Part shown: positions 48,659 to 60,935 of the stretch, piece after piece
Numbering within the stretch: the stretch's first letter is position 1
How the letters are laid out: each line of letters starts with the position of its first letter
DNA from: Hemibagrus wyckioides
Taxonomy: Eukaryota > Chordata > Actinopteri > Siluriformes > Bagridae
Length of the DNA: 64,000 bases
Reading direction: 5' to 3'
Assembly: GCF_019097595.1 (NCBI RefSeq)
Contig: NC_080714.1
Coordinates: 7,425,259-7,489,258 of the forward strand
Program-made: the position numbers and the translations under genes
The notes under the pieces: model-generated
What the model was told of the DNA's origin: nothing
Databases searched by the model: none
What the model saw: only the letters and a program-made list of their open reading frames with translations

Positions 48659-49123
48659 CCAGATTATGAGTCATCGCTGCGGATAAAGCAGACCAGAGGA
48701 TGACCCTTGTAATGGAATGAAATGGTGTAGAACATTGGTACATGTTTTATTGGAGAGTCAGTTTGTAGAAAATGGATTCTTTTTTTTTCTATACTATTGA
48801 AAGATCCAGTGCTATGAAGGACAAGATTTGTAGCAGAACAGCTGCTCTTGACATAAACCACTGCATCATTTATTGGACTGGCTCTGGAAGGTTTTATGTG
48901 TCGTGTTTAAAGAGAAGCGGAGAATGGCTGTCATGGGCAGTGTGAAGGCCTCAGAGTGTTTTAACAGAAGTTTGACTGCGTGGGTGTAATATATTAGTAA
49001 AGGGATGCATTTATAAATCATGGAGGTGGGGAGGAATAAAGCTTGATGCGCTTCTTCACCACTGAACCTCACCAGAGAGTCTTTCTTAAACCCATTGGAA
49101 ATACAGGTAATATTTAGAAAGAA

Positions 49124-49143
49124 ACACACACACACACACACAC
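49124..49143. repeat. (CA)n microsatellite
   Basis: About ten CA units. Confidence 0.95.
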
Positions 49144-49964
49144 AGCAGACTCCAGGCTCATCTGCAGGGCACTGGGATAAGATATAAGAAAAAAAAACAG
49201 AACAGAAAAAGGAACAATTTCACACTTTTTTCATAAGGAACTGCTCTCTTGTTGGAGCAAGACCTTTTTTTAGCTTTGTTTATGTGTCTGCTTCCTTTGT
49301 GTTGATGTGTTTTTCTCTGGTTTGTAGCAGCCCATTAAATGTGGATGGCCAACTTATTAGTTTCTGCTGATGGAATGTAACAGGAACGACGCTACAGACA
49401 GAAAGAGCAGAGACTGATGAGGAGTAAAAGGTCAACAAGAGAGGGATAGCAGCATAATGAATGGAGATTGGCATTTATAAATAGCTGAAGAGAGAGGGAA
49501 GGCGTCCTGGCAAATAAATTATGCAGCAGGACACTGAGATGTATTTGGACGGTCAATTATGTCCATATCAGGCAAATTCACACCATTCATTTTTTTTCTG
49601 CTCCGTGTGAATGTTGCACTGTCTGACTCACCCTTAAATACTCAACTGCATGTTATTATATATTAATGGTTGAAATGATACACAAACAGTAATTTTAACA
49701 AATTTCCCAATTTCAGTGTTATTTCCTGTATTGGGAAGTCAAACAGAAAAAAAAAAACTGTATAAGAGGCACAAATTCTTTATTCTTTAAAACGATACAG
49801 TTTTCAAGGTTAATTTTAAAATCCACATGTTCCCAAATAGCATTACAGCTACTGGTCTGAGAAGGCAATGGTAAAATGCATTTTGTTTGAGGTACATTAA
49901 ACCAGTCACCACTTGATTTTGCTTGAATAAAATTGTAAACTTTGCACACTGAAATATCAGGATC

Positions 49965-50330
49965 AAATAGGAGAGGGTGGCATGGTGGAGCCTGAGCTCG
50001 GGTCTGAGCCTGAGCTCGGGTTTCTGACTGCATACGCCTTAATATTATCCTAATGTGGGTTTCCCCCAAGTTCTCCAGTTTCCTCCCATTTCCCTAAAAT
50101 GCAAGTAGATGGATTGGCTGCCCTCCGCGTAAATTGCAAACATTGCCTTGGGAGTACTCCCAACTCCTGCCCAGTGTTCCTGAAACAGACATTTACATTT
50201 ACAGCATTTGTCAGATGCCCTCATCCAGAGCGATTTATTTATCTTATTTATACAACTGAGCCTTTGAAGGTTAAGGACCTTGCTCAAAGTCCTAGCAGTG
50301 GCAGCTTGGTTGTCCACTATTTATATCAAC
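49965..50330 (+). repeat. Two dispersed-repeat fragments in tandem
   Basis: 49965-50165 has the TCACAGCTCC-type blocks (AGCCTGAGCTCGGGTTTCTG, AGATGGATTGGCTGCCCTCC). 50180-50330 has the TTTGTCAGATGCCCTCATCC module with AAGGTTAAGGACCTTGCTCA. Confidence 0.65.
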
Positions 50331-51696
50331 TTGAATTTACTGACTGATTTTTAATCAAAATGGGTTGTATGGTTGTCAAGCTCAGAAATAATAAGAAAAA
50401 AGAAAATTCTCCATGTTTCCAATAGAAATATGTCCATGCTGTATTGTGGGTAATCCAGTGAGCTACCACTTCCTCTAGACTGGAGTGGAAATACCAGAAG
50501 AAAGCAGTTACTATAAAGAAAGAAATCTCCTGTATGCTGCCCTGTAAATCGGATTGTTCCTATTTGAGTATCATGAAAATCATTTTCAGAATGTATCCAT
50601 GCCAGATAATGAGCCATCATAGACCTAATAATAGACCTGAGGATAGACCTGGGCTTGGGGGTATTGGCAGATTTAGAGGTCATGCATATTTGCCACAATA
50701 TATCATTAAAGCCACAAAATGAAAGCCTCACCAATCTATGTCTTAATTTGGCGTGAGCATTGCTTCAGTTACTGAGTGACTCACACTGAATGGTAAATCA
50801 ATTTGCTGACAGGTTGAGGCCTCAGATATTGATCTTGCTTTGAGCACCAGAGCAATGTAACACACCTTAAAACTAACTATCTGTGGTCTCAAAAAGAAAG
50901 AAAAAACCCCCACACACACATCCAGCCAAAAAGGAAATAACCTACCGCAATACTGTAGCTGCATGTAAAAGGCAGATGTATAATTTCTTCAAATGATTGT
51001 GGTAGGAGATATTGCCAATTACATAATCTAACCCAATTGCTGTTCCAAATGAAGTCAGGCACAATTATGGAAGCCTTTATTAAGCAATAAGGATGAGACT
51101 ATGCGTAAAGTTGTAATATCTTTCAGAAGGCCGAAAGATTGCTACATGAAAAATGCATTCCTTTATCTTCAGTCCCCAGGAGAATGTGGAGCATGAAAGT
51201 TCACTCAAAAGGTCTAGAGAGCCCTTGATAGTGGGCTTTCAATTCAGATGACAGAAGAAAGTGGACATGCGTGTAATTCGGAGCACGTGCCTTATCACTC
51301 AGTCCTGCATCCTTCTCAAAGTGTACTGCAGGAAGCCCCAGGGGTGTGTGAAGCAAAGCCAAGGCTCTGCGATTTATAGCATTTTGTTACAGCATGGCTG
51401 TATTTTACTAATTACATCAACTTACTGACAATTTTAATAAAAATGGGCCCTATGGCTGTCAAGCTCGGAAGTAATTTAATAAAAAGCTCTCTTTAAAAAA
51501 AAAAACTGCTTACAATATTGTGCTTAAAATGATTTTTTCAGATTTAGGTTCCATTTGAAACTAAAATATTTTCTATAGAAAGGGGAAGACTTTAAAAAGT
51601 TTGCCAATCCCTGGCAATCATGAGGGTTTTTTTTTAACTAATCTTGAACCCATTTGATAAAAAAAAAAACCTATTTTTGGGTCCAACTGATAAAGC

Positions 51697-51704
<8 letters not shown>

Positions 51705-51743
<39 letters not shown>
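51705..51743. repeat. (GA)n microsatellite
   Basis: About 19 GA units. Confidence 0.95.
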
Positions 51744-51746
<3 letters not shown>

Positions 51747-51920
51747 AATATTTAAAACTATTACCCACATCAGCAGTCATACTTCAAGATGTTTTTAATA
51801 GTACTGGTGCTTCATTTTGGCTCTTGTAGTAATCAATACCACATAAGATCATTGATACACTTATTAGTCACCAGCTAATGGACTCTCCTGACAACGTAAG
51901 AAATGGTATCAATCTTAAAT

Positions 51921-51923
<3 letters not shown>

Positions 51924-51952
<29 letters not shown>
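51924..51952. repeat. (GT)n microsatellite
   Basis: About 14 GT units. Confidence 0.95.
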
Positions 51953-51955
<3 letters not shown>

Positions 51956-52157
51956 CAAGGCTTGATGAGCCGGTGAGAAGGGAAAAGCAGAGAAGACAAG
52001 AGGCTCTATCTCTCCAGCCCAAACATCTCCCAGCAGACATCCATTATTCAGCACTAAGCTTTTTCTTTACCATTCATATAACATCCTGCCAGTGTGCATG
52101 GAGCTATTTGCCGTCACTGCCACTGCGCTGCAATATAACCCTGGCAGTCATTCAAAC

Positions 52158-52158
52158 T

Positions 52159-52205
<47 letters not shown>
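52158..52205. repeat. (CT)n(CA)n compound microsatellite
   Basis: CT units followed by about 14 CA units. Confidence 0.95.
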
Positions 52206-52207
<2 letters not shown>

Positions 52208-54669
52208 TGCACAAAACAAAAAAGAGTACACATATCTGCAGCAAAGTGAACCTGCTGCTTAGTTGCTGACTTCTGGCAAAATTGTATTCGGAAAAAGCGA
52301 CGTTTTTGTCATTTTTAAAGCCATCTGCTGTCTGTAAGGTTCAGGTGCAATTGCACTGAAAACTTAACAAGCCTTAAAACTTAACAAGCCTTTTTATTTT
52401 TTACCTGACTGACCCCGCCCCCTCTGCTGAACACAATGTATGGAAAAGGGGGAGGGGCTAAACGTCTTTGTTAGAGCTGATGTTTGAGCTGATTTCTGGG
52501 CCATAATCGAAGCGTAAAAAGTGATTATTATGATTATTACATGATTAAAGAAACACGAAACATACCGAAACTTTAACAGAAAGAAATGAAGCAATTAGTG
52601 ATACTAGTAATACTAATAAGCAGGATTTTTTTCTCATGACTCTCAATGAGGCATGCAATAGTGTAATATGATAATTACCTTACATTGTATTTTATATATT
52701 CAAGGTATGTTGGTATTAATTGGACTAACATGGCTCTCTTTTTCAAAGAAAAAAAATTGGGGCTTTTATTTTATTTTATTTTATTTTATTTTATATATTT
52801 TATTTATTTATTTTACTTCTGTGACTCTAAGAACAACTGCATCAGTAATGTTCATTAAAAAAGTAGAGGCTGATTTCTTTCTAAACCGGACTGTAGATAA
52901 ACCTCAATCTCAAGCTTCACTGTCATATAGCATGTATCCAGCACAGATTGAGTAGACACACGTGAAATGCAATTCCTGATGGAATAAATATGAACAAATC
53001 TGAACAAAGTCAAATGAGAATAAGCTTTTGGAAGAGAAACTAGAATTACAGTGATATTGTTGGATCATGTGCAAATCAAAGTACACAAAGAGATAAGAGA
53101 ATTGTATGTTTCGTGTGAATTGAAGAACTTTATCAGGGATAGTAGTTGGAACACTTGACTTAAAATAATAGCAAGAATGGTGCATCTGTTTTTCCACTTC
53201 ATGCTATAAAGCTCATGACTTCAAAATAACAAGAGTAACATAAGTACCTTAACTGTAAAGGAACCAGTTTAAATTCAGTTTCATGATAGATCATAAATTT
53301 CATCATGCTTTGTGATGTTTGTTTAATTCTCAAGCTTCTTCTACTGTAACAGGTTTCTCGCCTTAGAAAAATGGAAGAGTAGCGACAAAATGTGTTGTCA
53401 AAAAATAATTTCAATCACCAATAAACGGCAGTCACGAGACAGTGGCACGAGTATAAACACACACACACACACACACACACAAACTCTTCCATCTTCATTT
53501 CGTGCACAGTTACCATGAGAGAGAGGCTGAGATCATGCGTAGAGAGCAGGGTCATGTGTCTTTATAAAGGTGAACCTCATCCATCATATACAAGAGCTAC
53601 AGGAAAACTCATTAGTCACTGCAGCAGTAGCCGGGCCAAGCCTGTCACACATGCTAATGCCTTAAATATACACATGACCAGACCGAAGAGCTATGCAGAA
53701 ACCTCTTACAGTAGACAGCTTTAGCTGAGCAATTAATTCAGACTTTACCCTTTTTATAACAATGATATGTAAATATACACTGACTGTAGATGTAAATACA
53801 CTGAAGTCTCCACTATCAGCATTGTGTAACAGTCAGACATTCGTTTTTTTCTTATTTTCTTATGAAATTCAGACAAGGATGAGGGAACGAACTTGTTTTG
53901 CTGACTTTCTACAACAACTACAAATAGATAAAATGTATAATAAATCATTCTTCAGTAAATAACGTTGGCGGTATAAGAGAAATAAAAAGCTTCGAACAGC
54001 ATTGTTTACTAGATTTACTGATATTTAAAAGCATTTAGAAACTTTATTTTAAAATCTTCCCAGCAACCAGTAACTGATGATCATCCTTCCCACAAAATCC
54101 CTTAACAGAGAATCTTATTTTGAGGAAGATGACCCTCAAAATTGATTTGAATTGATTTCTCTCTCAGGGAAGACGCTCACACTTTGTGGCTCAGTGGTTA
54201 ACTTTTTACCAGACACCAAAAAAATGGGAATTTATGTGCAATGAATTTCTTTGTCACGTCTCAGACCACAGTGGGATTTAATGGCTCTTATGAAAGTAGA
54301 CACTCAGGGCTTAAAGAATTTGTAGGTTTACATGAGTATTTCTGTTTTTATCTGGAAACATTTTCCTAGAAAGTAAAATAAAATAAAAAACTTTCTTCAA
54401 AGTAAATGGTGATATCAAACCCATTTCTGCTCTCTGACATGCCCCAAGTGCTTGTTCATAAGCAGTAGAATTTAAAGGTGTTCTTCAGAAACGCTGTGTA
54501 TATATTCTGCATAAGGTTATTCTATTAGAGAAAAAAAACATCTCACACTGAAAGCCAATAGTGTCCTGACTCAGTTTATATCAAGCCATAAAAGAATTAA
54601 TTCGTTTATACTGATCGAAAATGTCTGATAAGTCGATTTCAATTCCACTGGTGGAATGGACCTTCAGTG

Positions 54670-54830
54670 TGCTGGTTAAAAAGGGTTAAGGTTTTGGGCT
54701 ACTTCTTAGAGTTCAAATCCTAGCACTATCCAGCTGCCTCCATTGGGCCCTTGATCAGCATCCTTAAATTTCAACTGCTCAGCTCAAATGTAAGTTGCTT
54801 CAGTTAAAAGAATCTGTCAAATGATTCAAT
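54670..54830 (+). mobile_element. SINE fragment
   Basis: Carries the order GGTTAAGGTTTTGGGCTACT, TTCAAATCCTAGCACTATCC, TTGGGCCCTTGATCAGCATC seen in other SINE copies here, with a different tail. Confidence 0.55.
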
Positions 54831-55059
54831 CATTCTCCTTCCTTTCTTCCTGGTAGGTCTTACTGTGGCAACAGGCTGAGGAGTTCAGCCAAGACATCTC
54901 TATCTCCAGCTCCAGCTTAAAGATTCAGTCAGATGTGAGATATAATCCTGGGTGTGTCCTGTGCTTTCCATTCACTGTTAACCACTCAGAGGGTGTCCTT
55001 GTAATGTGTCCAAAAATCCTCAACTGGCTAATCTCAATTGAGAGTATTTACTCTACTCC

Positions 55060-55320
55060 AGTGGGGCTCAAGTGGTTAAAGCTTTAAGTTGTCAGGGTTC
55101 AAGCCCCAGCACTGCAAAGCTGCCATTGTTGGGTGCTTGAGCAAGGGTCTTAATCCTCTGCTCCAGGGACCATGAATCATGGATGTCCCCAACTTCCAAA
55201 GCTGGGATATGCATAGAAAACAATTTCACAGTGCTGTAATATATACGTGACAAATATATACTGTAATTTGTCACGTATGACTGTAAGTATACGTGACAAA
55301 TAAAGACTTCATGATCTCAT
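55060..55320 (+). mobile_element. tRNA-type SINE with an expanded tail
   Basis: Head AGTGGGGCTCAAGTGGTTAA, middle TTCAAGCCCCAGCACTGC and TGAGCAAGGGTCTTAATCC, then GGGATATGCATAG and the CAGTGCTGTAATATATACGT tail. The tail motif ATACGTGACAAAT occurs three times (55243, 55266 inverted, 55289) before AAAGACTTC. Confidence 0.75.
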
Positions 55321-55329
55321 CTAATGATG

Positions 55330-56600
55330 GAGATTAAATGGTATAACGCTCATTTCCACCACTTGTCCTTGTGATCTTATTCTTAGTTGAAGATCGAGGA
55401 GTCTGCCAAATGCATAAATGTAACTCTACATAATTTATTCTTTGATTGATAAAATGTTTATCTAGTTTGTATTGTTATATTTTTTCGGGAAGAAGAGGAA
55501 GTGAAAGAAAAAAAAAACAGACTTTTTAAAAATGACATGAAAAACATCTGTTTTGCCCAAGGAGATGAGGACATGGTGTAGCTTTTTGAATAACGCTTCA
55601 GTTCGGGTAAACAGAGAAACCCAAGCTTAAATATCGAGCGATCGGGAGTTGGAATCGATCAATTGTAGCCACACCTTTCAAAACAAAAAAAAATTCTCTC
55701 TAGGCTACATTACATGTTCTCAGCTCGCATGTGGCTGTTGTGAAATAGATTATTGTCTCTTGGTGGTATTATAAGATAGAAACAGAAGAATCTAAAAGTA
55801 ATACATAATGTGTAAAGGAGAAATAACGATATCTTTCAGGGGATTCAGGTTAGTAACCATTGGGTAAGTAGGTCATAGTAGGTAAACCTGAAAATAGCAT
55901 TGTATCCTGACAGAAACAAGTACATGTGCAATTCCCATGCTGTACAGGAGGCTAGAAAATGTTCCTCTTGCTGGCATGAGCTTAATTGCATGGCAACTCA
56001 TGGAAAATCAGATATTTGACATTAGTTTGCCCTGGTTTTTTTCCTGTGGGATGAGGACTGAACAAATTTCATAAATGATATTAATGTTATAGAAGCCAAA
56101 TAGTAGACTAGATACAGTAGTATTATTATTTATTAATCTCCAAGAAATTCGGTGTAACAACAGCCACAACACAAGAGCAACAGGGAGGGCTAAGCCTTAA
56201 AGTGCACAATAAACTCACAAATATCACAAGTAAGAAAGAAGGAATATGCATATGAATAAAAAATATGCATAGGTCTTAAGATATCTACAGATTAGCTGTA
56301 TGTAAAAATGTACAGGTTAGTAGTTTAATACTGTGAAATATGTATGATGACAAGTTTGGCAGATGTTACACCGTCATTATGACAATAATGAGTTGATGTT
56401 TTTTTTGACCGCTGGGCTAGACTTTACCTCAGACATTATACTAAATAGTATTTTGATATATTATTTAGTGAAGCAGGATGCAGTTGAATAATGTAGATTA
56501 TATTGTCACACTATTTTTACTATAGTATGAAAAGTGATGTATTTATTTTATGGGAGCCGCTTATCTGTGATTAATTATGTTATTTATATTGAAGGTTAAT
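55330..56600. other. Intergenic, nothing recognised
   Basis: No exon or clear repeat apart from short A-rich runs. Confidence 0.5.
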
Positions 56601-56640
56601 TAGTGAGATAAAATGCCCGTCTACCATGTGATGGTTCAGG

Positions 56641-56701
56641 ATGGTTCGACCAGCATGAAACTCACCCAGCTCCTGTTGGAGGCTCTTCAGTATAACCCTG
56701 G
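56641..56701 (-). other. Weak candidate exon, strand uncertain
   Basis: The minus strand shows a pyrimidine-rich acceptor-like stretch (about 56735-56755), then an open frame including HPDSMTRVILKSLQQELG, then a GGTGAGTTTC donor-like motif near 56670. The plus strand also carries a short ATG frame (MPVYHVMVQDGSTSMKLTQL...) over the same bases. I recognise neither. It may be part of an unknown gene or chance. Confidence 0.15.
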
Positions 56702-56909
56702 TCATGCTGTCAGGATGTATGTAGACCTACTTTAAAAATAAAAAAAAGAAGATTGATTATACATGCTTTGGCCACTGTATGAGTTCTAATATTGCCATCT
56801 TCTGGCCACATTCATCAACGATAATCCAGGCTTGCTGCCTCAACGAAACCACATACAAGACCTGCCTTACAGGCTGAGTGTTTAATACACCGTAAATGAA
56901 GGGTTTAAA

Positions 56910-56972
56910 TAAGATAAGATAATTAAGATAAGATAAGATAAACCTTTATTCGTCCCACAGTGGGGAAATTTC
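56910..56972 (+). repeat. (GATAA)n and retroelement tail fragment
   Basis: GATAA units followed by CCTTTATTCGTCCCACAGTG and GGGGAAATTTCC, a common end sequence of fish non-LTR elements. Confidence 0.6.
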
Positions 56973-57382
56973 CAAACAAACCATCACTTCCTTTCGTTTT
57001 GATGTTGTTTTGCCTTTATTTGTGGCTTCTGATGTGCAAAGGAATCCAAAACCATATCATAGAAAAGCCATAATACATGTCCAGAGGTTTCTAGTGAGCA
57101 TCTACAGATAGAGAACATCATCTTTTTGTATTGTCATCATCTTGTCTAGAGAATTAGCAACCACTGAAAAGCAAATGTGTGAAAAACAAGCCATCTTTAT
57201 GATTTGATTATCGTCTCTAAGATCTAATTATCCACAGCACTGTCAATATTAACAGAACTGACAAACAGTCCACAATATGTTTCCATGACCACAGTTAGGT
57301 GGGAAGGAAATAGATGTCCAACCATTTTCCACCCATGGAGTCTTTTTCAAGTTGAGACAGATTTTCTTAGCAGAGATGACAA

Positions 57383-57458
57383 ATGGAAGCTCAGGAGCAC
57401 TGGATGATACACCTGCAGAGGGTCTACTACTCTACTCTTGCAGCCATCGGAATCCCCT
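57383..57458 (+). CDS. GPR139-like receptor, exon 1
   Basis: 76 bp encoding MEAQEHWMIHLQRVYYSTLA then AIGIP and the first base of codon 26. An in-frame TGA six bases upstream fixes the start at this ATG or at the second ATG at 57404. VYYSTLAAIGIP is the start of TM1 as in GPR139-type receptors. The donor CCCT|GTAAGT is strong. There is no signal peptide and the extracellular N terminus is very short, about 13 residues. Confidence 0.85.
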
Positions 57459-58024
57459 GTAAGTATTTTACACCTTTAATTCTACATTTGTGCATACAGA
57501 GTGAAATATTAATGGATAAACATTAATGAAAAGAGACTGCTGGTGATGGTTTCCATGCATTCACTGTTTGAAACAAAGGTTAAATCTAGAAACCTTTAAA
57601 GATGTCTGAAGGAAGCTGGGAGTGCTTACAGGTTTTCACTCCACTGATTCACCTGTAATGAATTCACTGTGGCCTTCAGTCGATTCTCACTTGTGGCTGT
57701 TGTTTCAGTGTAATGAATCCCGGCAGCAACACAATCCATTTGTGGAGGCGTGTAAAAGGGTTCCACAAAAAAACACAACATGTATGGTGTTAAGAGGCTA
57801 AAAACCCTTCGATGATCCCAGAGGATTTTTAACACTTTGTTTCACAGTCATCTCATGACTCATTAATGAATTTAAGACAACATTAAAGCTTAATCAACTC
57901 TACGAAGCATAAAAAGTTCAGTCGAGAATAGAGAGAAACCCAGTGAAGATGCTGATTCTAAATTATAAATGACTCTAAACAGCAATGAATGTAATGAATC
58001 CTGATCTTTTGCTCTGCCCTGTAG
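57459..58024 (+). other. Intron of the GPR139-like gene
   Basis: 566-bp GT-AG intron interrupting TM1. No repeat of note. Confidence 0.85.
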
Positions 58025-58938
58025 CTAACATTATGTCTTTCGTGATCTTCTGGAGACGCAAATGCATGCTCTCCAAATCGAGCACCGTCTACCTGATGTC
58101 CATCTCCGTAGCCGACACAGCTGTCCTGGTGTTTATCGTGGTGTTGGAGCTCTCCGTTAAATACCTCACAGAGGAACCCTTCTGGTCTCGGGAACCATGG
58201 TGCAGCCTGCGTGACATCTTTAACTACGGTGCCTACAACATATCTACGTGGTTGGTGGTGGCCTTCACTGCAGAGCGTTTCCTCTCCATTACCACCTACA
58301 ACCTCAGGAAGCAAGTCAGCATTCCACATGGTACATTATGGACCATCTGTATTATCTTTGTGCTTGGTCACTTGTTGGCATTGCCCTATTATTGGGCCTA
58401 TATATCCATGTACAGCCCTGATCTCCAACGCTGGGTCTGCATATATAAACCCAATGCCACCATTCAGTACACACTTACCATAGTGAGCATGCAGACAATA
58501 ATCTCCCACATTTTACCCTTTGTCATTATTGGCGTCCTGAATGGCCTGACGCTGCGCCAGATCTCTCTCATTAACCGAGTACATATAATATGTACATCAG
58601 GCCGAAAGGTGACACCGCTGCTACGGTCACGAAAAAGGAAGTCTGTGGTGCTTTTGGTGACCGTCTCCATGACTTTCGTGTTGTTGAGCATCACACGCTC
58701 AATCACTCAGATCATCTTGCGCACTAAGGGCTGGCCACTGGATCGTGATGACTACAGCCTGAGCATAAACATTGCAGCGGATATCGGGACCATGATCAGC
58801 CTTAGCAATGCCGCCATTAACATGTACTTGTATGCCTGCACCCAGACCAAATTCAGACAGGAAGTTATAACCTGTGTCAAATATTCTCTGTGGAGATGCT
58901 GCTTGGTCAAAAATGATTGCATGGTCAAGAATAGATAA
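58025..58938 (+). CDS. GPR139-like class A G-protein-coupled receptor, exon 2
   Basis: 914 bp; with exon 1 it gives 329 residues. The acceptor CCCTGTAG ends at 58024 and the join gives GIPSNIMSF, restoring N1.50 (Asn27). Visible landmarks: D2.50 in SVADTAVLVF (Asp56), Cys85 before TM3 and Cys164 in loop 2 for the disulphide, LPYYW after TM4, Pro in TM5 (ILPFVII), and seven hydrophobic segments. The E/DRY position reads AER (108-110) and the NPxxY position reads NAAINMYLY, both altered. The basic stretch RSRKRK precedes TM6. A plasma-membrane receptor of unknown ligand; fishes have several GPR139-like paralogues. AATAAA at 59756 is a possible but distant poly(A) signal. It lies tail-to-tail with eif2d. 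Confidence 0.88.
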
Positions 58939-60175
58939 CTTCCTAAAGGAGTCCATCTCTGATATGAAAACGCCCACATAGAGGCTCTAAGTGTTCCCAT
59001 GCAGGAGCAAACTGAAGAACCCTTTAGGGTTAAGATGGCAATGTGTATTCTTATATCAGACAAACAGGAGTGCAATATGACGTGTAGCCAAATCAGATCA
59101 GATCAGATCGCCTGTAATTTCCTTTTCATTCATAGGTTTCAGTTTCAGCTTTAATTATTTCAGTATCACTGTGCTGTTCTGAATTTATTGTAGCTTCTGT
59201 AGCTATTGCTTGTCCAAGTGCTGTTGTTGTTTTAGAAAGCTGCAATAATATTAAATATTAAAAGTTGAAGTTAAATATGAAGGGAATAATACAGTTAATC
59301 AACTACAATTTCAAATGGGCACCAAAAGAAAAGAAGAAATCTAGAGCTTATAGAATGATTACGCTGTGCTTGGACATCTGCAACTCAAAATTCAGTCGTG
59401 ATTTAAGCATAACTTCCTCAAAAATACAAAATCATTCGTCAACTTTTGCGTTTAAAGCATTTGAAATACTTCAAAAAAAGAGGTTTAAAAACATCTACAT
59501 CTATTTAATACACCTCAGTTCCTTTTCACACATTTATTCATCTCACCAACAGCCTCGTCTGTTCGAGTCGGTCAATCCGAACCACATAAACCAGCTTTAA
59601 TTTCACCTTTGCGCAAATACACTGCGAGCCGTTTATATTGTTTTGGAGTGTTGCTGTGTTTGCATTTGAAATTTAATTTCCTTTAAAAACGCTGAGACGT
59701 TCTCCAAAACGAGTCCATCCAACAGACGTTCAGTTTCCATAGAGCACTGCCAAATAATAAAGGCTGCTGTGTAACATATTATAATAAAAAACATCCCCCC
59801 CCCCCAACATGTTTATGGGCTAAGTTAATTAGGAAAGGGATTTTGAAACCTAATTATATAACGTGTATTTTGCTCTGCACTGAGAAAAGCAACTGTGTTC
59901 AGATGTTGTATTTTATATAGCGCATATTTCCGTACATTTATTGCCCGAAGTATTGCTTTAGCATGCTGTGAAGTCAGGAGTGATGGACTGTAATTATACA
60001 GGACGCAGCTTTGAGCCTGTAATTAGGTATAAAAGTGCATGAATACTGTATGCCTTTAGCTCTTTTCTTTAGACCTCTCTTTTTTTCTTATAGAATAGTG
60101 ATGTACTGCTGTCAAGGTTTCTTTAATCATCTGCGTAACAACTGCGAAAAAACGGACCACCATACAGATCCCTTA
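58939..60175. other. Receptor 3' flank
   Basis: AT-rich sequence, probably including the 3' untranslated region. A C11 run is at 59797-59807. I see no other gene. Confidence 0.5.
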
Positions 60176-60179
60176 AGAG

Positions 60180-60873
60180 CAGGGGTGGGTAGTAACACAC
60201 TACATTTACTTAAGTTTGGGGGGAAAAAATGTATTTTTAAGTGTAGTTTTAGCGGGCCTTACTTATACTCTTAATCACAGACATTTACTTTTATTTTACT
60301 ACATTCATTTGAGTTATTCCATTACTGTTAGTGAATAATATGTGATTGATGAATAGTATGTAGACTCAAGAGTAAAGAAGCTTTTATTATCATCACGACC
60401 ATATATAACTGATGCAATACACAGTGAAATGAGACAGGACCCTGGTGCTACATAAAACAACATAGAGCTACAAAACCACACAGAACTAAGGACTGAAGTA
60501 AGTTGTCCCAGCTCCATTAAGTGCTACAACCTAGAGCAAATAGTGCAAGCCAAAAAGACATTACAAAACAAAACAGTACAGGACAGAGTATCACGAGACT
60601 CGCGATCTTTATATACTGCAACGTTACTTAGAATGATGGTTTTATATCCTGTAAACAGAACAGACTTTCAAGATGTGTGGCTTACAGATCTCCATATAGT
60701 CTGAGATTCAAGATTTTCCCTTTATTTGAATCAGATCCAAAGTATCTAGTAAGTCGCTACTTGAGTAGTCTTCTCATTGGATCATTTATTACTCTTACTC
60801 AAGTAACTTTGAACGTTATTACTTTTACGGTTACTTGAGTAAATATTTTTGGTTACTATACCCACCCTTACTG
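60180..60873. mobile_element. hAT-like palindromic element with nested insert
   Basis: The left end CAGGGGTGGGTAGTAAC and right end GGTTACTATACCCACCCTTACTG are imperfect inverted repeats. The inner parts (TTTACTTAAG..., ...CTCAAGTAAC, ACTTGAGTAG) continue the symmetry. This is a teleost MITE type rich in TACTTGAGTA motifs. An unrelated repeat (about 60355-60600) sits between the halves. No transposase frame. Confidence 0.75.
60355..60600 (-). repeat. Dispersed repeat nested in the hAT-like element
   Basis: Related to 47980-48155 (GAAATGAGACAGGACCCTGG, GTGCTACATAAAACAACATA). Confidence 0.55.
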
Positions 60874-60935
60874 TAAAGACACTTTTTCGCCTCACTGCAA
60901 GTTTTAAACTTAATGTATAATATTGCTTTTATATA

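Larger units (their letters stand above)
50340..54660. other. Intergenic, no gene seen
   Basis: AT-rich sequence with (GA)n at 51705-51743, (GT)n at 51924-51952, CT/CA at 52158-52205, (ATTTT)n at 52768-52795 and (CA)n at 53458-53481. Open frames of 60-130 codons are present on both strands but none shows family resemblance or splice context. Confidence 0.55.

Noticed and set aside
53515..53724. 69-codon frame starting MRERLRSCVESRVMCLY
   Set aside because: No recognisable family, splice context or partner exon; treated as chance.
57985..58024. Extension of the receptor frame upstream of 58025 (MNVMNPDLLLCPVA)
   Set aside because: The CCCTGTAG acceptor and the exon at 57383-57458 give a proper TM1 start; the upstream codons are intronic.
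58464..59075. Minus-strand open frames of 80-107 codons
   Set aside because: Shadows of the receptor coding strand.
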